A stretch of 64,000 nucleotides of DNA from CAVRCT01 sp963719645 (GTDB taxonomy: Bacteria > Pseudomonadota > Gammaproteobacteria > DSM-16500). The position numbers and the translations under genes were made by a program. Positions 42,677-52,165 of the stretch are shown one piece after another. Under the pieces are notes generated by a model that saw only the letters and a list, made by a program, of their open reading frames with translations, made no database searches and was not told the DNA's origin. The stretch is taken from positions 310,001 through 374,000 of the forward strand of contig CAVRCT010000005.1 of assembly GCA_963719645.1 (NCBI GenBank). The letters run 5' to 3'. Within the stretch, counting starts at the first letter, position 1. The number at the start of each line of letters is the position of its first letter.

Positions 42677-45307
42677 ATGCCAAAAACTGCAACTGATAAC
42701 AAGAGCGCTGTGAAACCCACCAAAACAAAAGGTGTTTCAGTCAAACAATTAGCTGCTGATATTGGCATATCAGAAGACCGGTTACTTGCGCAATTCAAAG
42801 AGGCAAAAATCGAAATTTCAGGCCCTGATGAAATTGTTAATGAAGAGAAAAAGCAAAAGTTATTACAGCATTTACAAAAACATCACGGCGTTAAGACAGA
42901 AACAAAAGATAAAATTATTTTAACGCGTGCTCGCACCAGTAAAATTAAAGTTGCCGATTCACAAGGCGCTCGAAAAACGATTAGCGTTCAAGTTCGCAAG
43001 AAACGAACCTACGTCAAACGTCCAAATGTTGACGAAGAACAACAAGTCGAAGCAACACCCGGCATGACAGAAAGTGGTGCCACCTCTGCTGAACCTATGC
43101 ACATGACGCCAGAGATGTCTGCATCTGCCATCGCAGAAACCACAGAGACACCTGTTGAGTCAATGGTGGCGCAGGTGAGTGAGGCTGGACTTTCCGCTGA
43201 AACACCCGCAGCAGATGCGAAGAAAATACCTGCCGCCGTGGAAAAAACAGCGGACATTGCTAAGCGCAAAGACAAGCGTCATCAAGAAACAGAAAACACT
43301 GAAGAGGTTGATCGCAACGGCAAAAAGAAAAAACGCGTGCGTGGTGGTGGTGTCAACAAAGAACAACCGGGTCGTCAATTTGAAAGCTTAATAGGTAAAG
43401 GCGGTGTCTCTATTAACCGTGTATTAAGCAGAGGGGAAGACGAAGATGATGTGCAAGTGCTCGAGCATCGCAGAACACGCAGACATCAAAGAACGCGCAA
43501 AATTGCCCAACAAATGCAAGTACAAGCGTTTACCAAACCGACAGCGCCAATCATTCACGAAGTGAACATTCCAGAAACCATTACGATTGCTGAGTTAGCG
43601 CAAAAAATGACAGTCAAAGCTGCAGAAGTCATCAAAGCGATGATGAAAATGGGCGCGATGGTCACGATCAATCAAGTAATTGATCAAGAAACAGCGTCAT
43701 TGGTTGTCGCAGAAATGGGGCATAAAGCTAAATTAATTAGTTCACATGCACTTGAAGAATCGTTAATGGAAGATTCAAAAGCGGAAGGTGAGCTGACATC
43801 CCGTGCGCCGGTTGTTACGATTATGGGACATGTGGATCATGGTAAAACATCTTTATTAGATTATATTCGTCGCACCAAAGTCGCGTCATCGGAAGCCGGT
43901 GGAATTACGCAACATATCGGTGCTTACCACGTTGAAATCGATAAAGGTGTGATTACCTTTTTAGATACGCCCGGTCACGCCGCATTTACTGCGATGCGAG
44001 CACGCGGTGCTAAGCTAACGGATATTGTTATCTTAGTCGTTGCAGCCGATGACGGCGCGATGCCACAGACCATCGAAGCCATTAACCACTCAAAAGCGGC
44101 AGGCGTGCCTATCATTGTCGCTGTGAATAAAATGGATAAGCCTGATGCAGATCCCGATCGCGTCAAAAATGAATTATCAAAACATGGTTTGATCCCAGAA
44201 GAATGGGGTGGTGAAACCATGTTTGTGCCAATTTCAGCAAAAACAGGCCATAACATTGATAAACTGCTGGATTCCATCTTGGTTCAAGCGGAAATCTTAG
44301 AATTAAAAGCCAGTATTGACAGCCCAGCGAAAGGGGTCGTCATTGAATCGCGCTTAGATAAAGGGCGTGGTGCGGTGGCGAGTTTACTGATTCAAGAAGG
44401 TACGTTGTCCAAAGGCGATATCGTATTAGCGGGTTTTGAGTTTGGTCGAGTGCGTGCGTTGTTTGATGAAAATGGCAAACAAGTTGAGAGCGCAGGTCCA
44501 TCGATTCCCGTCGAAATTTTAGGGTTATCGGGTACACCCAATGCAGGCGACGATTTCTTTGTGGTAGAAGATGAAAGACGAGCGCGTGAAGTGGCCTTAT
44601 TCCGACAAGGTAAATTCCGCGAAGTGAAATTAGCCAAGCAAAATGCAGCAAAGCTGGAAAATATTTTGCAACGCATGGGCGAAGACAAACAAGAAACAAC
44701 ATTAAATATCGTCCTCAAGGCAGACGTCCAGGGTTCTGCGGAAGCATTATCCCAAGCGCTTTCTGAATTATCGACACCCGAAGTCAAAGTGAAAATTGTC
44801 TCGAGTGCGGTGGGTGGTATCAATGAATCCGATGTCAATCTTGCCTTAGCATCCGAAGCGATTATGATTGGTTTCAACGTGCGAGCTAACAATGAAGCGC
44901 GTAAATTAATTGAAAATGAAAGTGTCGATTTGCATTATCACAGCATTATTTACGATGTCATTAATGAAGTGAAGCGTGCGATTAGCGGCTTTATGGCACC
45001 TGAAATTCAAGAAAAAATCGTCGGTCTTGCCGAAGTGCGTGATGTTTTCCGCTCTTCTAAAATTGGTGCAATTGCAGGTTGTATGGTGTTAGAAGGTATT
45101 ATACGCCGTAACTTGCCAATCCGCGTGCTAAGAGACAACATCGTGGTGTTTGAAGGTTCGCTGGAATCGTTGCGTCGTTTCAAAGACGATGTATCCGAAG
45201 TGCGCCATGGTATGGAGTGTGGTATTGGCGTGAAGAGTTACAACGACATTAAACCGGGCGACCAAATTGAAGTATTCGAAAAAGTTGAAGTAAAGCGAGC
45301 ACTCTAA
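42677..45307 (+). CDS. infB: Translation initiation factor IF-2
   Basis: 876 residues. ATG 42677 follows an aagaggagg ribosome site; the longer frame from 42659 adds six residues upstream of it. The N-terminal IF2-associated domain (SVKQLAADIGISEDRLLAQF) and a low-complexity linker rich in Ala/Glu/Thr lead to the GTPase core: G1 MGHVDHGKTSLLDYI, G3 DTPGHAAFTAMRARG, G4 AVNKMDK. C-terminal C1/C2 domains bind fMet-tRNA, whose gene starts this cluster. Stop and rbfA start overlap (TAATG). Confidence 0.96.
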   Translation: MPKTATDNKSAVKPTKTKGVSVKQLAADIGISEDRLLAQFKEAKIEISGPDEIVNEEKKQKLLQHLQKHHGVKTETKDKIILTRARTSKIKVADSQGARKTISVQVRKKRTYVKRPNVDEEQQVEATPGMTESGATSAEPMHMTPEMSASAIAETTETPVESMVAQVSEAGLSAETPAADAKKIPAAVEKTADIAKRKDKRHQETENTEEVDRNGKKKKRVRGGGVNKEQPGRQFESLIGKGGVSINRVLSRGEDEDDVQVLEHRRTRRHQRTRKIAQQMQVQAFTKPTAPIIHEVNIPETITIAELAQKMTVKAAEVIKAMMKMGAMVTINQVIDQETASLVVAEMGHKAKLISSHALEESLMEDSKAEGELTSRAPVVTIMGHVDHGKTSLLDYIRRTKVASSEAGGITQHIGAYHVEIDKGVITFLDTPGHAAFTAMRARGAKLTDIVILVVAADDGAMPQTIEAINHSKAAGVPIIVAVNKMDKPDADPDRVKNELSKHGLIPEEWGGETMFVPISAKTGHNIDKLLDSILVQAEILELKASIDSPAKGVVIESRLDKGRGAVASLLIQEGTLSKGDIVLAGFEFGRVRALFDENGKQVESAGPSIPVEILGLSGTPNAGDDFFVVEDERRAREVALFRQGKFREVKLAKQNAAKLENILQRMGEDKQETTLNIVLKADVQGSAEALSQALSELSTPEVKVKIVSSAVGGINESDVNLALASEAIMIGFNVRANNEARKLIENESVDLHYHSIIYDVINEVKRAISGFMAPEIQEKIVGLAEVRDVFRSSKIGAIAGCMVLEGIIRRNLPIRVLRDNIVVFEGSLESLRRFKDDVSEVRHGMECGIGVKSYNDIKPGDQIEVFEKVEVKRAL

Positions 45308-45654
45308 TGGCCAAACGATTTAACCGCACGCAGCGGATAAATGATTTAATCCAAACAACCCTAGCTGAAATTTTACAGCGAAATGCCAAAGACTTGCGCT
45401 TTGGCATGATCACCATTACTGGGGTTGATGTATCACATGATCTGGCGTATGCGAAAGTTTATGTCAGTGTTTTAGAAGAAGAGAAAGCCAAAGAAACAAT
45501 TGATGCGCTAAACAATGCAACAAAATATTTACGCTATGAATTAGCGAATGCTGTTGAGCTACGTGTCACACCGGAATTAAAATTCATTTACGATGATTCA
45601 ACTGTCCGTGGTAATCGAATTTCTTCTCTGATCAATAACGCACTCAAAAAATAA
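45307..45654 (+). CDS. rbfA: Ribosome-binding factor A
   Basis: A 115-residue KH-like protein needed for 16S 5'-end processing and cold adaptation of 30S subunits. Family marks: INDLIQTTLAEILQRNAKDL, RFGMITITGVDVSHDLAYAKVYVS (in part) and RVTPELKFIYDDSTVRGNRI. Overlaps the infB stop by one base and is four bases before truB. RsgA, which displaces RbfA, is encoded at 37.4 kb. Confidence 0.95.
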   Translation: MAKRFNRTQRINDLIQTTLAEILQRNAKDLRFGMITITGVDVSHDLAYAKVYVSVLEEEKAKETIDALNNATKYLRYELANAVELRVTPELKFIYDDSTVRGNRISSLINNALKK

Positions 45655-45658
45655 GTTT

Positions 45659-46570
45659 ATGAAATCGAACGCAAAAAAAATTGATGGCATTTTATTGCTT
45701 GATAAACCATTACACATGACATCAAACGGTGTTTTGCAACGAGTGAAATGGTTGTTTGGGGCAAAAAAAGCGGGGCACACGGGTAGTTTAGATCCGTTAG
45801 CAACGGGCATGTTGCCACTTTGTTTTGGTGAAGCGACCAAGGTTTCGCAATTTTTATTGGATTCAGATAAGTGTTATCAAGTTGAAGTCACCTTAGGCGC
45901 GAAAACAGCGACAGGGGATGCGGAAGGTGACATCATTGAAACCAAGGCGATTCCAGAATTGTCAGAGACTTTGTTAAAGACTGTTTTGCAACAATTTATT
46001 GGATGCATCGAGCAAGTCCCTCCCATGTATTCCGCGTTAAAATTTCAAGGCAAGCCGCTCTATCAATTAGCACGGAAAGGAATCGAAGTAGAAAGAAAAG
46101 CGCGAACCGTAAAAATTTATTCAATGACACTCAATGAATGGCAGCACGATAAACTCAACCTCACCGTGCAGTGCAGCAAAGGCACTTATATCCGCACGTT
46201 GGCCGAACAAATCGGCGAAAAATTAGGTTGTGGTGGATTTGTTAGTGCGTTACGCCGGATAGCGGTAATGCCTTATCAGCAAAATAAAATGCACACCCTG
46301 GCAGAAATTGAAGAGTTACATCAACGCTTAGGTGCTGATGCATTGCAAACATTATTATTGCCGATGGATACCTCCGTGCAGCATTTGCCTCCCGTGAAGT
46401 TATCTTCTTCAGCAACTTTTTATCTACGCACAGGACAGCCTGTGATGATCGCTCATTTATCCACGGAAGGTTTCGTGAGACTCTTTGCAGATGATGGCCG
46501 ATTCATGGGAATTGGCGAAATCCTCGAAGATGGCAAGCTGGCACCGCGTCGATTAGTGAGTATCAATTGA
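45659..46570 (+). CDS. truB: tRNA pseudouridine-55 synthase TruB
   Basis: 303 residues. The catalytic Asp lies in GHTGSLDPLATGMLPLCFGE (about residue 42-45), preceded by GILLLDKPLHMTSN. Further blocks YQVEVTLGAKTATGDAEGD, QQFIGCIEQVPPMYSALKF and CSKGTYIRTLAEQIGE are standard. Makes psi55 in the T-loop of tRNAs. Convergent with the permease, two bases apart, which separates truB from rpsO, unlike the enterobacterial order. Confidence 0.95.
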   Translation: MKSNAKKIDGILLLDKPLHMTSNGVLQRVKWLFGAKKAGHTGSLDPLATGMLPLCFGEATKVSQFLLDSDKCYQVEVTLGAKTATGDAEGDIIETKAIPELSETLLKTVLQQFIGCIEQVPPMYSALKFQGKPLYQLARKGIEVERKARTVKIYSMTLNEWQHDKLNLTVQCSKGTYIRTLAEQIGEKLGCGGFVSALRRIAVMPYQQNKMHTLAEIEELHQRLGADALQTLLLPMDTSVQHLPPVKLSSSATFYLRTGQPVMIAHLSTEGFVRLFADDGRFMGIGEILEDGKLAPRRLVSIN

Positions 46571-46572
46571 TA

Positions 46573-48036
46573 TCAGCCATTCTCCGGCACTGCGTCAAAA
46601 TCACAATCCGCCAACTTCACTATTTTTGTTTTATGCATCCATTTGTAACCTAACCACAAGCAAACAAAAACAGGCAAGCCAATATAAGAAATAAACAACC
46701 CATACCAGTCAACATGTTCGCCGGTAAACGCTTGTAAATTTTGTCCGCCAATGACAATCAAGCAAAGCGCGAAAGCAAGCAAGGGTGCAAAAGGATAGCC
46801 TTTTGCAACATACGGTAATTCTTTTAAACTGCGACCTTGTTTGAGATACGCTTTACGAAATCGATAATGACTGATCGCAATGCCTAGCCATGCAATAAAG
46901 CCCGATAAGCTTGAAGCGTTGAGCAACCAAAAATACACTTTGCCATTGCCAAAGAGCGATGACAAAAAAGTGAGTGCAGCAACCATAGACGTAGCAATTA
47001 GCGCTGCTAAGGGTACGCCTCGTTTATTCACTTTGCCAAAAATAGCAGGCACATGTTTCTTTTGCGCTAAAAACCATAACATGCGAGTGGCGGCATACAT
47101 GCCTGAATTTCCAGCCGATAAGATAGCTGTCAGAATAATCGCATTCATCAGTGAGGCGGCAAATGTGATTCCTAGTTGTTTAAAAACAAGTGTGAAGGGG
47201 CTCATCGTCACATCTGAGCTGATTAATTGTGAGGACGTGTAAGGAATCAGCAGGCTGATCACCATAATCGACAAAATAAAAAATAATAAAATGCGCCAAA
47301 AAACTTGTTTGATTGCTTTGGGGATGCTCTTATGCGGTTCATGACTTTCACCCGCCGCAATACCGATTAACTCGGTGCCTTGAAAAGAAAACCCTGCCAC
47401 CATGAATGCACTAAACACAGCCAAATAACCGCCATGAAATGGCGCATCACCCACCGTCCAATTTTTGAAACCGATGGCATCATGGTGATTAAAACCAAAA
47501 ATCATACTCATGCCGGTGACAATGAAAATAATAATGGTACTGACTTTAATAAAAGACAGCCAATATTCTGTCTCGCCAAAACTGCGAGTGGATAGCGCAT
47601 TAATACCGATAAATAAACTAAAAAATATCATACTCCATAACAGAGGACTGCTATGCGGAAACCAATATTGCATGACCAACGTCGCCGCTGAAATTTCGGA
47701 AGCAACTGTGATGGCCCAGTTGTACCAATAATTCCAACCGAGCGCATAACCGAGCGCTGGATCGACAAATTTTTCTGCATATATATAGAATGAACCGGTG
47801 TTAGGCATAAAGGCCGCCATTTCACCTAAACTGGTCATGAGGAAGTAAACCATAATGCCAGTAATGAGATAAGCCAATGTGGTACCGCCGGGCCCCGCCA
47901 TTGAAATCGCACTGCCGCTTGCTAAAAAGATACCCGTACCAATGGAGCCGCCAATGGCAATCATATTTAATAAGCGTGGATTCAATTTACGTTGTAATGA
48001 ATGCGAGCGAGTAGAGTCTGAGCTAAGCTGGGTCAT
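46573..48036 (-). CDS. Amino acid permease (APC superfamily, LysP/AroP-like)
   Basis: 487 residues with 12 predicted membrane helices. The N-terminus MTQLSSDSTRSHSLQRKLNP is followed by the AAT signature NMIAIGGSIGTGIFLASGSAI (in part, TM1) and SLGEMAAFMPNTGSF (TM2-3). GFSFQGTELIGIAAGESHEP in the middle is typical of basic or general amino-acid permeases. ATG 48036 is preferred to the 48060 start because the family N-terminus fits. The gene is inserted between truB and rpsO on the opposite strand. Lysine is a candidate substrate only. Confidence 0.9.
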   Translation of the reverse strand: MTQLSSDSTRSHSLQRKLNPRLLNMIAIGGSIGTGIFLASGSAISMAGPGGTTLAYLITGIMVYFLMTSLGEMAAFMPNTGSFYIYAEKFVDPALGYALGWNYWYNWAITVASEISAATLVMQYWFPHSSPLLWSMIFFSLFIGINALSTRSFGETEYWLSFIKVSTIIIFIVTGMSMIFGFNHHDAIGFKNWTVGDAPFHGGYLAVFSAFMVAGFSFQGTELIGIAAGESHEPHKSIPKAIKQVFWRILLFFILSIMVISLLIPYTSSQLISSDVTMSPFTLVFKQLGITFAASLMNAIILTAILSAGNSGMYAATRMLWFLAQKKHVPAIFGKVNKRGVPLAALIATSMVAALTFLSSLFGNGKVYFWLLNASSLSGFIAWLGIAISHYRFRKAYLKQGRSLKELPYVAKGYPFAPLLAFALCLIVIGGQNLQAFTGEHVDWYGLFISYIGLPVFVCLWLGYKWMHKTKIVKLADCDFDAVPENG

Positions 48037-48136
48037 CTTGAGAATACCTTTCTTCAACACTTATAGTGAGCAATCTAAGCAGAATAAGCTAATCTATCTA
48101 TTTCGACAAGGGCGAGGCGGCTATCCCATTTTGTAC

Positions 48137-48165
48137 TTGTCCAAACGCCTTCTCCCAGCTACAAT
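48137..48165 (+). promoter_or_regulatory. Likely promoter of rpsO
   Basis: TTGTCC (48137-48142) and TACAAT (48160-48165) lie 17 bases apart, 55 bases before the rpsO ATG. Needed because the permease breaks the operon upstream. Confidence 0.6.
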
Positions 48166-48220
48166 ACGCGGCTTGGTAATTAATACAACATTTGAATTAG
48201 AAATTTTTGGGAGTTTATCC

Positions 48221-48490
48221 ATGGCGTTAACGACTGCTGCTACAGCACAAATTATTAAAACTTATCAACAAGGTAAGAGTGATACCGGCTCATCCGAAGT
48301 GCAAATTGCTTTGCTTACAGCACGTATTGAATATTTAACTCAACACATGAAAGCAAACCCACACGACTATCATACTCGTTATGGATTGACCAAATTAGTT
48401 AGCCAACGCCGTCGTTTAATGACTTATTTGAAGCGCACCAATCTAACATCATATAAACAACTCATTGAAAAATTAGATGTTCGTGGCTAA
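48221..48490 (+). CDS. rpsO: 30S ribosomal protein S15
   Basis: 89 residues from ATG 48221, with a tttgggag ribosome site; the longer open frame upstream has no homology. Typical S15 blocks: DTGSSEVQIALLTARIEYLT, HDYHTRYGLTKLVSQRRRLM and LKRTNLTSYKQLIEKLDVRG. Binds the central domain of 16S rRNA. Followed by a hairpin and pnp, the usual arrangement. Confidence 0.97.
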   Translation: MALTTAATAQIIKTYQQGKSDTGSSEVQIALLTARIEYLTQHMKANPHDYHTRYGLTKLVSQRRRLMTYLKRTNLTSYKQLIEKLDVRG

Positions 48491-48500
48491 GAACATGTAA

Positions 48501-48532
48501 GCGCCGATTATTAGATCGGCGCATTTCTTTTT
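48501..48532 (+). terminator. Hairpin between rpsO and pnp
   Basis: gcgccgat-tattag-atcggcgc followed by atttcttttt. It resembles the rpsO t1 attenuator of E. coli in position and form, and could also be an RNase processing site limiting pnp expression. Confidence 0.8.
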
Positions 48533-48562
48533 AAATACCATAATCAATTTAGGATGTACTCC

Positions 48563-50663
48563 GTGACTGCAGTTAAAAAAACATTTCGCTATGGTAATCA
48601 TACCGTAACCCTTGAAACAGGCGTCATTGCAAGACAAGCGACCGCTGCTGTCCTAGTGAGCATGGATGATACCGTCGTATTAGTGACCGTGGTTGGCAAA
48701 CAAAGCGGAAACGAAGACCGTGATTTCTTCCCCTTGACGGTGAATTATCAAGAACGCACGTATGCAGCAGGCAGAATTCCAGGGGGTTATTTTAAGCGTG
48801 AAAGCAGACCGTCAGAAAAAGAAACACTGACATCCCGGTTAATCGATCGTCCAGTCCGTCCACTCTTCCCCAAAGGATTCAATTTCGAAGTCCAAGTGAT
48901 TGCGACAGTCATGTCAATGAATCCAGAAGTGGATCCCGATGTACCCGCTATGTTAGGTGCTTCAGCCGCATTGACGTTATCCGGTATGCCATTTTTAGGG
49001 CCATTGGGCGCTGCGCGCATCGGTTATAAAGACGGCGCGTATCTGCTCAACCCAACGTTTGCGCAGTTAGAAGAATCCGAATTAGACATGGTCGTCGCCG
49101 GTACCGAAAAAGCAGTCTTAATGGTGGAATCCGAAGCGAAAGAATTGTCTGAACAAATCATGTTAGGCGCCGTGGTATTTGGCCATGAGCAAATGCAAGT
49201 TGCGATTCAAGCGATTAACGAATTAGCAGAAGAAGCTGGCAAGCCCGCATGGGATTGGCAAGCACCTTTAGTGGCGGCGGCAATTGAAAAACGCGTGATC
49301 GAATTAGTCCAAGCAGAAATTGCTAACGCGTATCAAATTCGCGATAAACAAGCGCGCCAAGATGCAATAGCCGATGCACGCAGCCGTGTATTAGAAACGA
49401 TGCTAGCAGAGAATGCGGAAAAAGAAGGCGAAAGATCGTTAACAGACGAGATCAAATATGTCTTCAAACATTTAGAAAGCACGATTGTTCGTGGCCAAAT
49501 CTTAGAAGGCAAACCGCGTATTGATGGTCGTGACACGAAAACAGTCCGTCCTATCTCGATTCAAGTCGGTGTGTTACCACGTACGCACGGCTCAGCATTA
49601 TTTACCCGTGGCGAAACGCAAGCAATTGTGGTTGCAACCTTGGGAACAGAACGTGATTCGCAAGTGATTGATGCATTAGAAGGCGAGCGCAAAGATAGCT
49701 TTATGCTGCATTACAACTTCCCTCCTTACTCAGTGGGTGAAGTCGGTTTCATGGGCAGTCCAAAGCGTCGCGAAATTGGTCATGGAAATTTAGCGAAACG
49801 CGGTGTGAAAGCGGTATTGCCGACGTATGATTTTCCTTATGTCATTCGTGTGGTATCTGAAATTACAGAATCCAATGGTTCAAGCTCAATGGCAACTGTG
49901 TGCGGTAGCAGCTTAGCGATGATGGATGCCGGTGTGCCTATGCGTACACATGTGGCGGGCATTGCAATGGGCTTAGTCAAAGAAGGTGATCGTTTTGCCG
50001 TGTTGACAGATATTTTAGGCGACGAAGATCACTTAGGCGATATGGATTTTAAAGTGGCAGGCACAGTCAATGGCGTGACTGCGTTGCAAATGGATATCAA
50101 GATTGATGGTATCACAGAAGAAATTATGCGAGTCGCGCTGGAACAAGCGCATGCAGGCCGGGTTCACATTTTAGAAATTATGAACCGACGATTCAAACAG
50201 CACGAACTGAAATGTCAGCGTATGCACCTCGCATTTTAAACATCACCATTCCGGTCCGACAAGATTCGCGAAGTGATTGGTAAAGGCGGTGTCACTATCC
50301 GTGCATTAACAGAAGAAACGGGTACCGTCATTGATATTACCGATGATGGCCAAGTGAACGTGGCGGCAGCTGATTTAGCCGCGTGCGAAGAAGCCATTCG
50401 TCGCATTGAACGCTTAACAGCGGATGTACAAATCGGCGAAATTTATGAAGGCACCGTGGTGAAATTAGCTGATTTTGGCGCATTTGTGAGTATTCTTGCC
50501 GGGCAAACAAGGCTTGGTGCATATTTCACAAATTTGCAAAGAACGCGTTGAAAAAGTCACTGATAAGCTAGCGGAAGGACAAGTTGTCAAAGTGAAAGTA
50601 TTGGAAGTTGACAAACAAGGTCGTATTCGATTAAGCATGAAAGATGTGGAATCAGTTGCTTAG
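48563..50663 (+). pseudogene. pnp: Polynucleotide phosphorylase, 3' part split by three indels
   Basis: The start is probably GTG 48563 (VTAVKKTFRYG), nine bases after aggat; ATG 48554 overlaps that site. The two RNase PH domains are intact (NEDRDFFPLTVNYQERTYAAG, RDTKTVRPISIQVGVLPRTH) to about 50180. Then single-base shifts near 50186 (one base missing), 50254 (extra g) and 50504 (extra c) break the KH domain (DKIREVIGKGGVTIRALTEE) and S1 domain (QGLVHISQI ... VKVKVLEVDKQGRIRLSM). Corrected length is about 700 residues, normal for PNPase. As given, the first frame ends at 50239, giving a product without KH and S1. Sequence error is more likely than true loss. Confidence 0.88.
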
Positions 50664-50674
50664 ATTCTTTTTTT

Positions 50675-50714
50675 CAGCGAAAAATTGCCATCGTCAGGAT
50701 GCAATTTTTCGCTG
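50675..50714 (+). terminator. Hairpin after pnp
   Basis: cagcgaaaaattgc pairs exactly with gcaatttttcgctg across a 12-base loop. The T-run precedes the stem rather than following it, so termination may work better for the opposite strand; either way it marks the operon end. Confidence 0.65.
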
Positions 50715-50742
50715 AAGTTTAAACGGCTGTGTCATGCTAGCT

Positions 50743-50787
50743 AAAAGCATCAAAAGCATCAAAAGCATCAAAAGCATCAAAAGCATC
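50743..50787. repeat. Five tandem 9-bp repeats (aaaagcatc)
   Basis: Five perfect head-to-tail copies of aaaagcatc downstream of pnp. Probably slippage-generated and variable in copy number. Confidence 0.9.
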
Positions 50788-50848
50788 TACACAAATTTTC
50801 TTCTTGAGAATGCGTGTTTTTTTTATAAAAATCCCCCTTGCTCCTGAC

Positions 50849-51100
50849 GGATCGACGCAAATTCCACCCATGCGTCGTCCTGAAAAATCTTACGCCCAAA
50901 TTATTTGACCGCAGTTATCGCAGTAGCGCGTAAGATTTATTCAGGATCCACGAACGAAGAACGCATTCCTGAATTTATAGGGATCGATGATACTCAAGTG
51001 GATCCTGAATAAATATTCCGTGCGAGTACCGTCGCTACGGCTAAAATACGTTGACGTCATATTTTTCAGGACGACGCATGGGTGGCATTTGCGTAGATCC
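50849..51100. repeat. Long nested inverted-repeat element (family 4)
   Basis: The left end ggatcgacgcaaattccacc catgcgtcgtcctgaaaaat is matched by its complement at 51061-51100 with about four mismatches. An inner hairpin (aaatcttacgc...gcgtaagattt) and an attcaggatcca/tggatcctgaat pair lie inside. Non-coding. The architecture parallels family 1 but the sequence differs. Confidence 0.8.
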
Positions 51101-51146
51101 ATTGGGATCAAGGGAGGGGTATAAAAAACACCATCCATCAAAAAAA

Positions 51147-51698
51147 TCACAACTGACTCTTATGCACCAAACTCAAAAACTCTGCACGCGTCCTGCGGTC
51201 TTTACGAAACGCTCCCAGCATCACCGACGTTGTCATAATCGAATTTTGCTTTTCAACTCCGCGCATCATCATACACAAATGCTTTGCCTCGATAATTACA
51301 CCGACGCCTGAACCTTTCGTAATTTCACTCATTGTTTCAGCAATTTGTTTGGTTAATTTTTCTTGGACTTGCAACCGCCTTGCAAACATATCCACAATGC
51401 GGGCTATTTTAGATAAGCCAATAATCTTGCCTTTGGGTAAATACGCAACATGGCATTTCCCGATAAAGGGTAATAAATGATGCTCACACAATGAGTAAAG
51501 CTCAATGTCTTTCACAATAATCATTTCATCATTGTCAGACTCAAATAACGCGCCATTGACAATGTTATCTAACGATTGATGATAGCCTTGAGTCAAAAAT
51601 TCAAACGCTTTGGCGGCACGTTGGGGTGTGTTTTTCAAACCATCACGGCTCAAATCTTCACCGACCACTTCAATAATTTTTCTAAAATGTTGTTCCAT
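51147..51698 (-). CDS. folE: GTP cyclohydrolase I
   Basis: A 183-residue enzyme making dihydroneopterin triphosphate from GTP, the first step to folate. Zinc/catalytic motifs: YSLCEHHLLPFIGKCHVAYL and HLCMMMRGVEKQ. The GKIIGLSKIARIVDMFARRL block is complete, and length is normal. It lies four bases after the HIT gene, so both are probably cotranscribed. Confidence 0.95.
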   Translation of the reverse strand: MEQHFRKIIEVVGEDLSRDGLKNTPQRAAKAFEFLTQGYHQSLDNIVNGALFESDNDEMIIVKDIELYSLCEHHLLPFIGKCHVAYLPKGKIIGLSKIARIVDMFARRLQVQEKLTKQIAETMSEITKGSGVGVIIEAKHLCMMMRGVEKQNSIMTTSVMLGAFRKDRRTRAEFLSLVHKSQL

Positions 51699-51701
51699 GG
51701 T

Positions 51702-52043
51702 TTACCCCGGTGGCCACGCCATTTGACGTCCGCCTAACAAATGAGCGTGAATATGAAATACGGTTTGACCTGCGCCACTATTACAATTCATGACCAGACG
51801 ATAGCCTTGGTCAGCGATATGTAACTCTTGCGCTAATTTTTTTGCAGTTTGGGCGATATGACCCACTAGCGCATTATCATCAGGCGATAAGTCATTGAGA
51901 GTAGGTATATGTTTCAATGGAATAATTAATTTGTGTTGCGGGGCTTGAGGATTAATATCATCGAATGCGACGACTAACTCATCACGATACACAATGTTTG
52001 CTGGGATTTCTCCACTTGCAATTTTGCAAAATAAACACGCCAT
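51702..52043 (-). CDS. HIT-family nucleotide hydrolase (HinT-like)
   Basis: 113 residues from ATG 52043 (MACLFCKIASGEIPAN); a start at 52055 adds four unsupported residues. The histidine triad VFHIHAHLLGG (H-x-H-x-H) lies at about residue 98-104. HinT enzymes hydrolyse adenosine phosphoramidates. The N-terminal CLFCKI Cys pair is common. Upstream of folE on one transcript. Confidence 0.93.
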   Translation of the reverse strand: MACLFCKIASGEIPANIVYRDELVVAFDDINPQAPQHKLIIPLKHIPTLNDLSPDDNALVGHIAQTAKKLAQELHIADQGYRLVMNCNSGAGQTVFHIHAHLLGGRQMAWPPG

Positions 52044-52165
52044 CCGAACTCCCATCCAAAAACGCCATAGTTTAATGGGTTGGCAGTATTTTTTCCAGTT
52101 ATATTGACCTAGACGGGCTTCTCGAGTACAGTGGCAGTCGTTTTTTTAGCTTATTTTTAGCCTAT

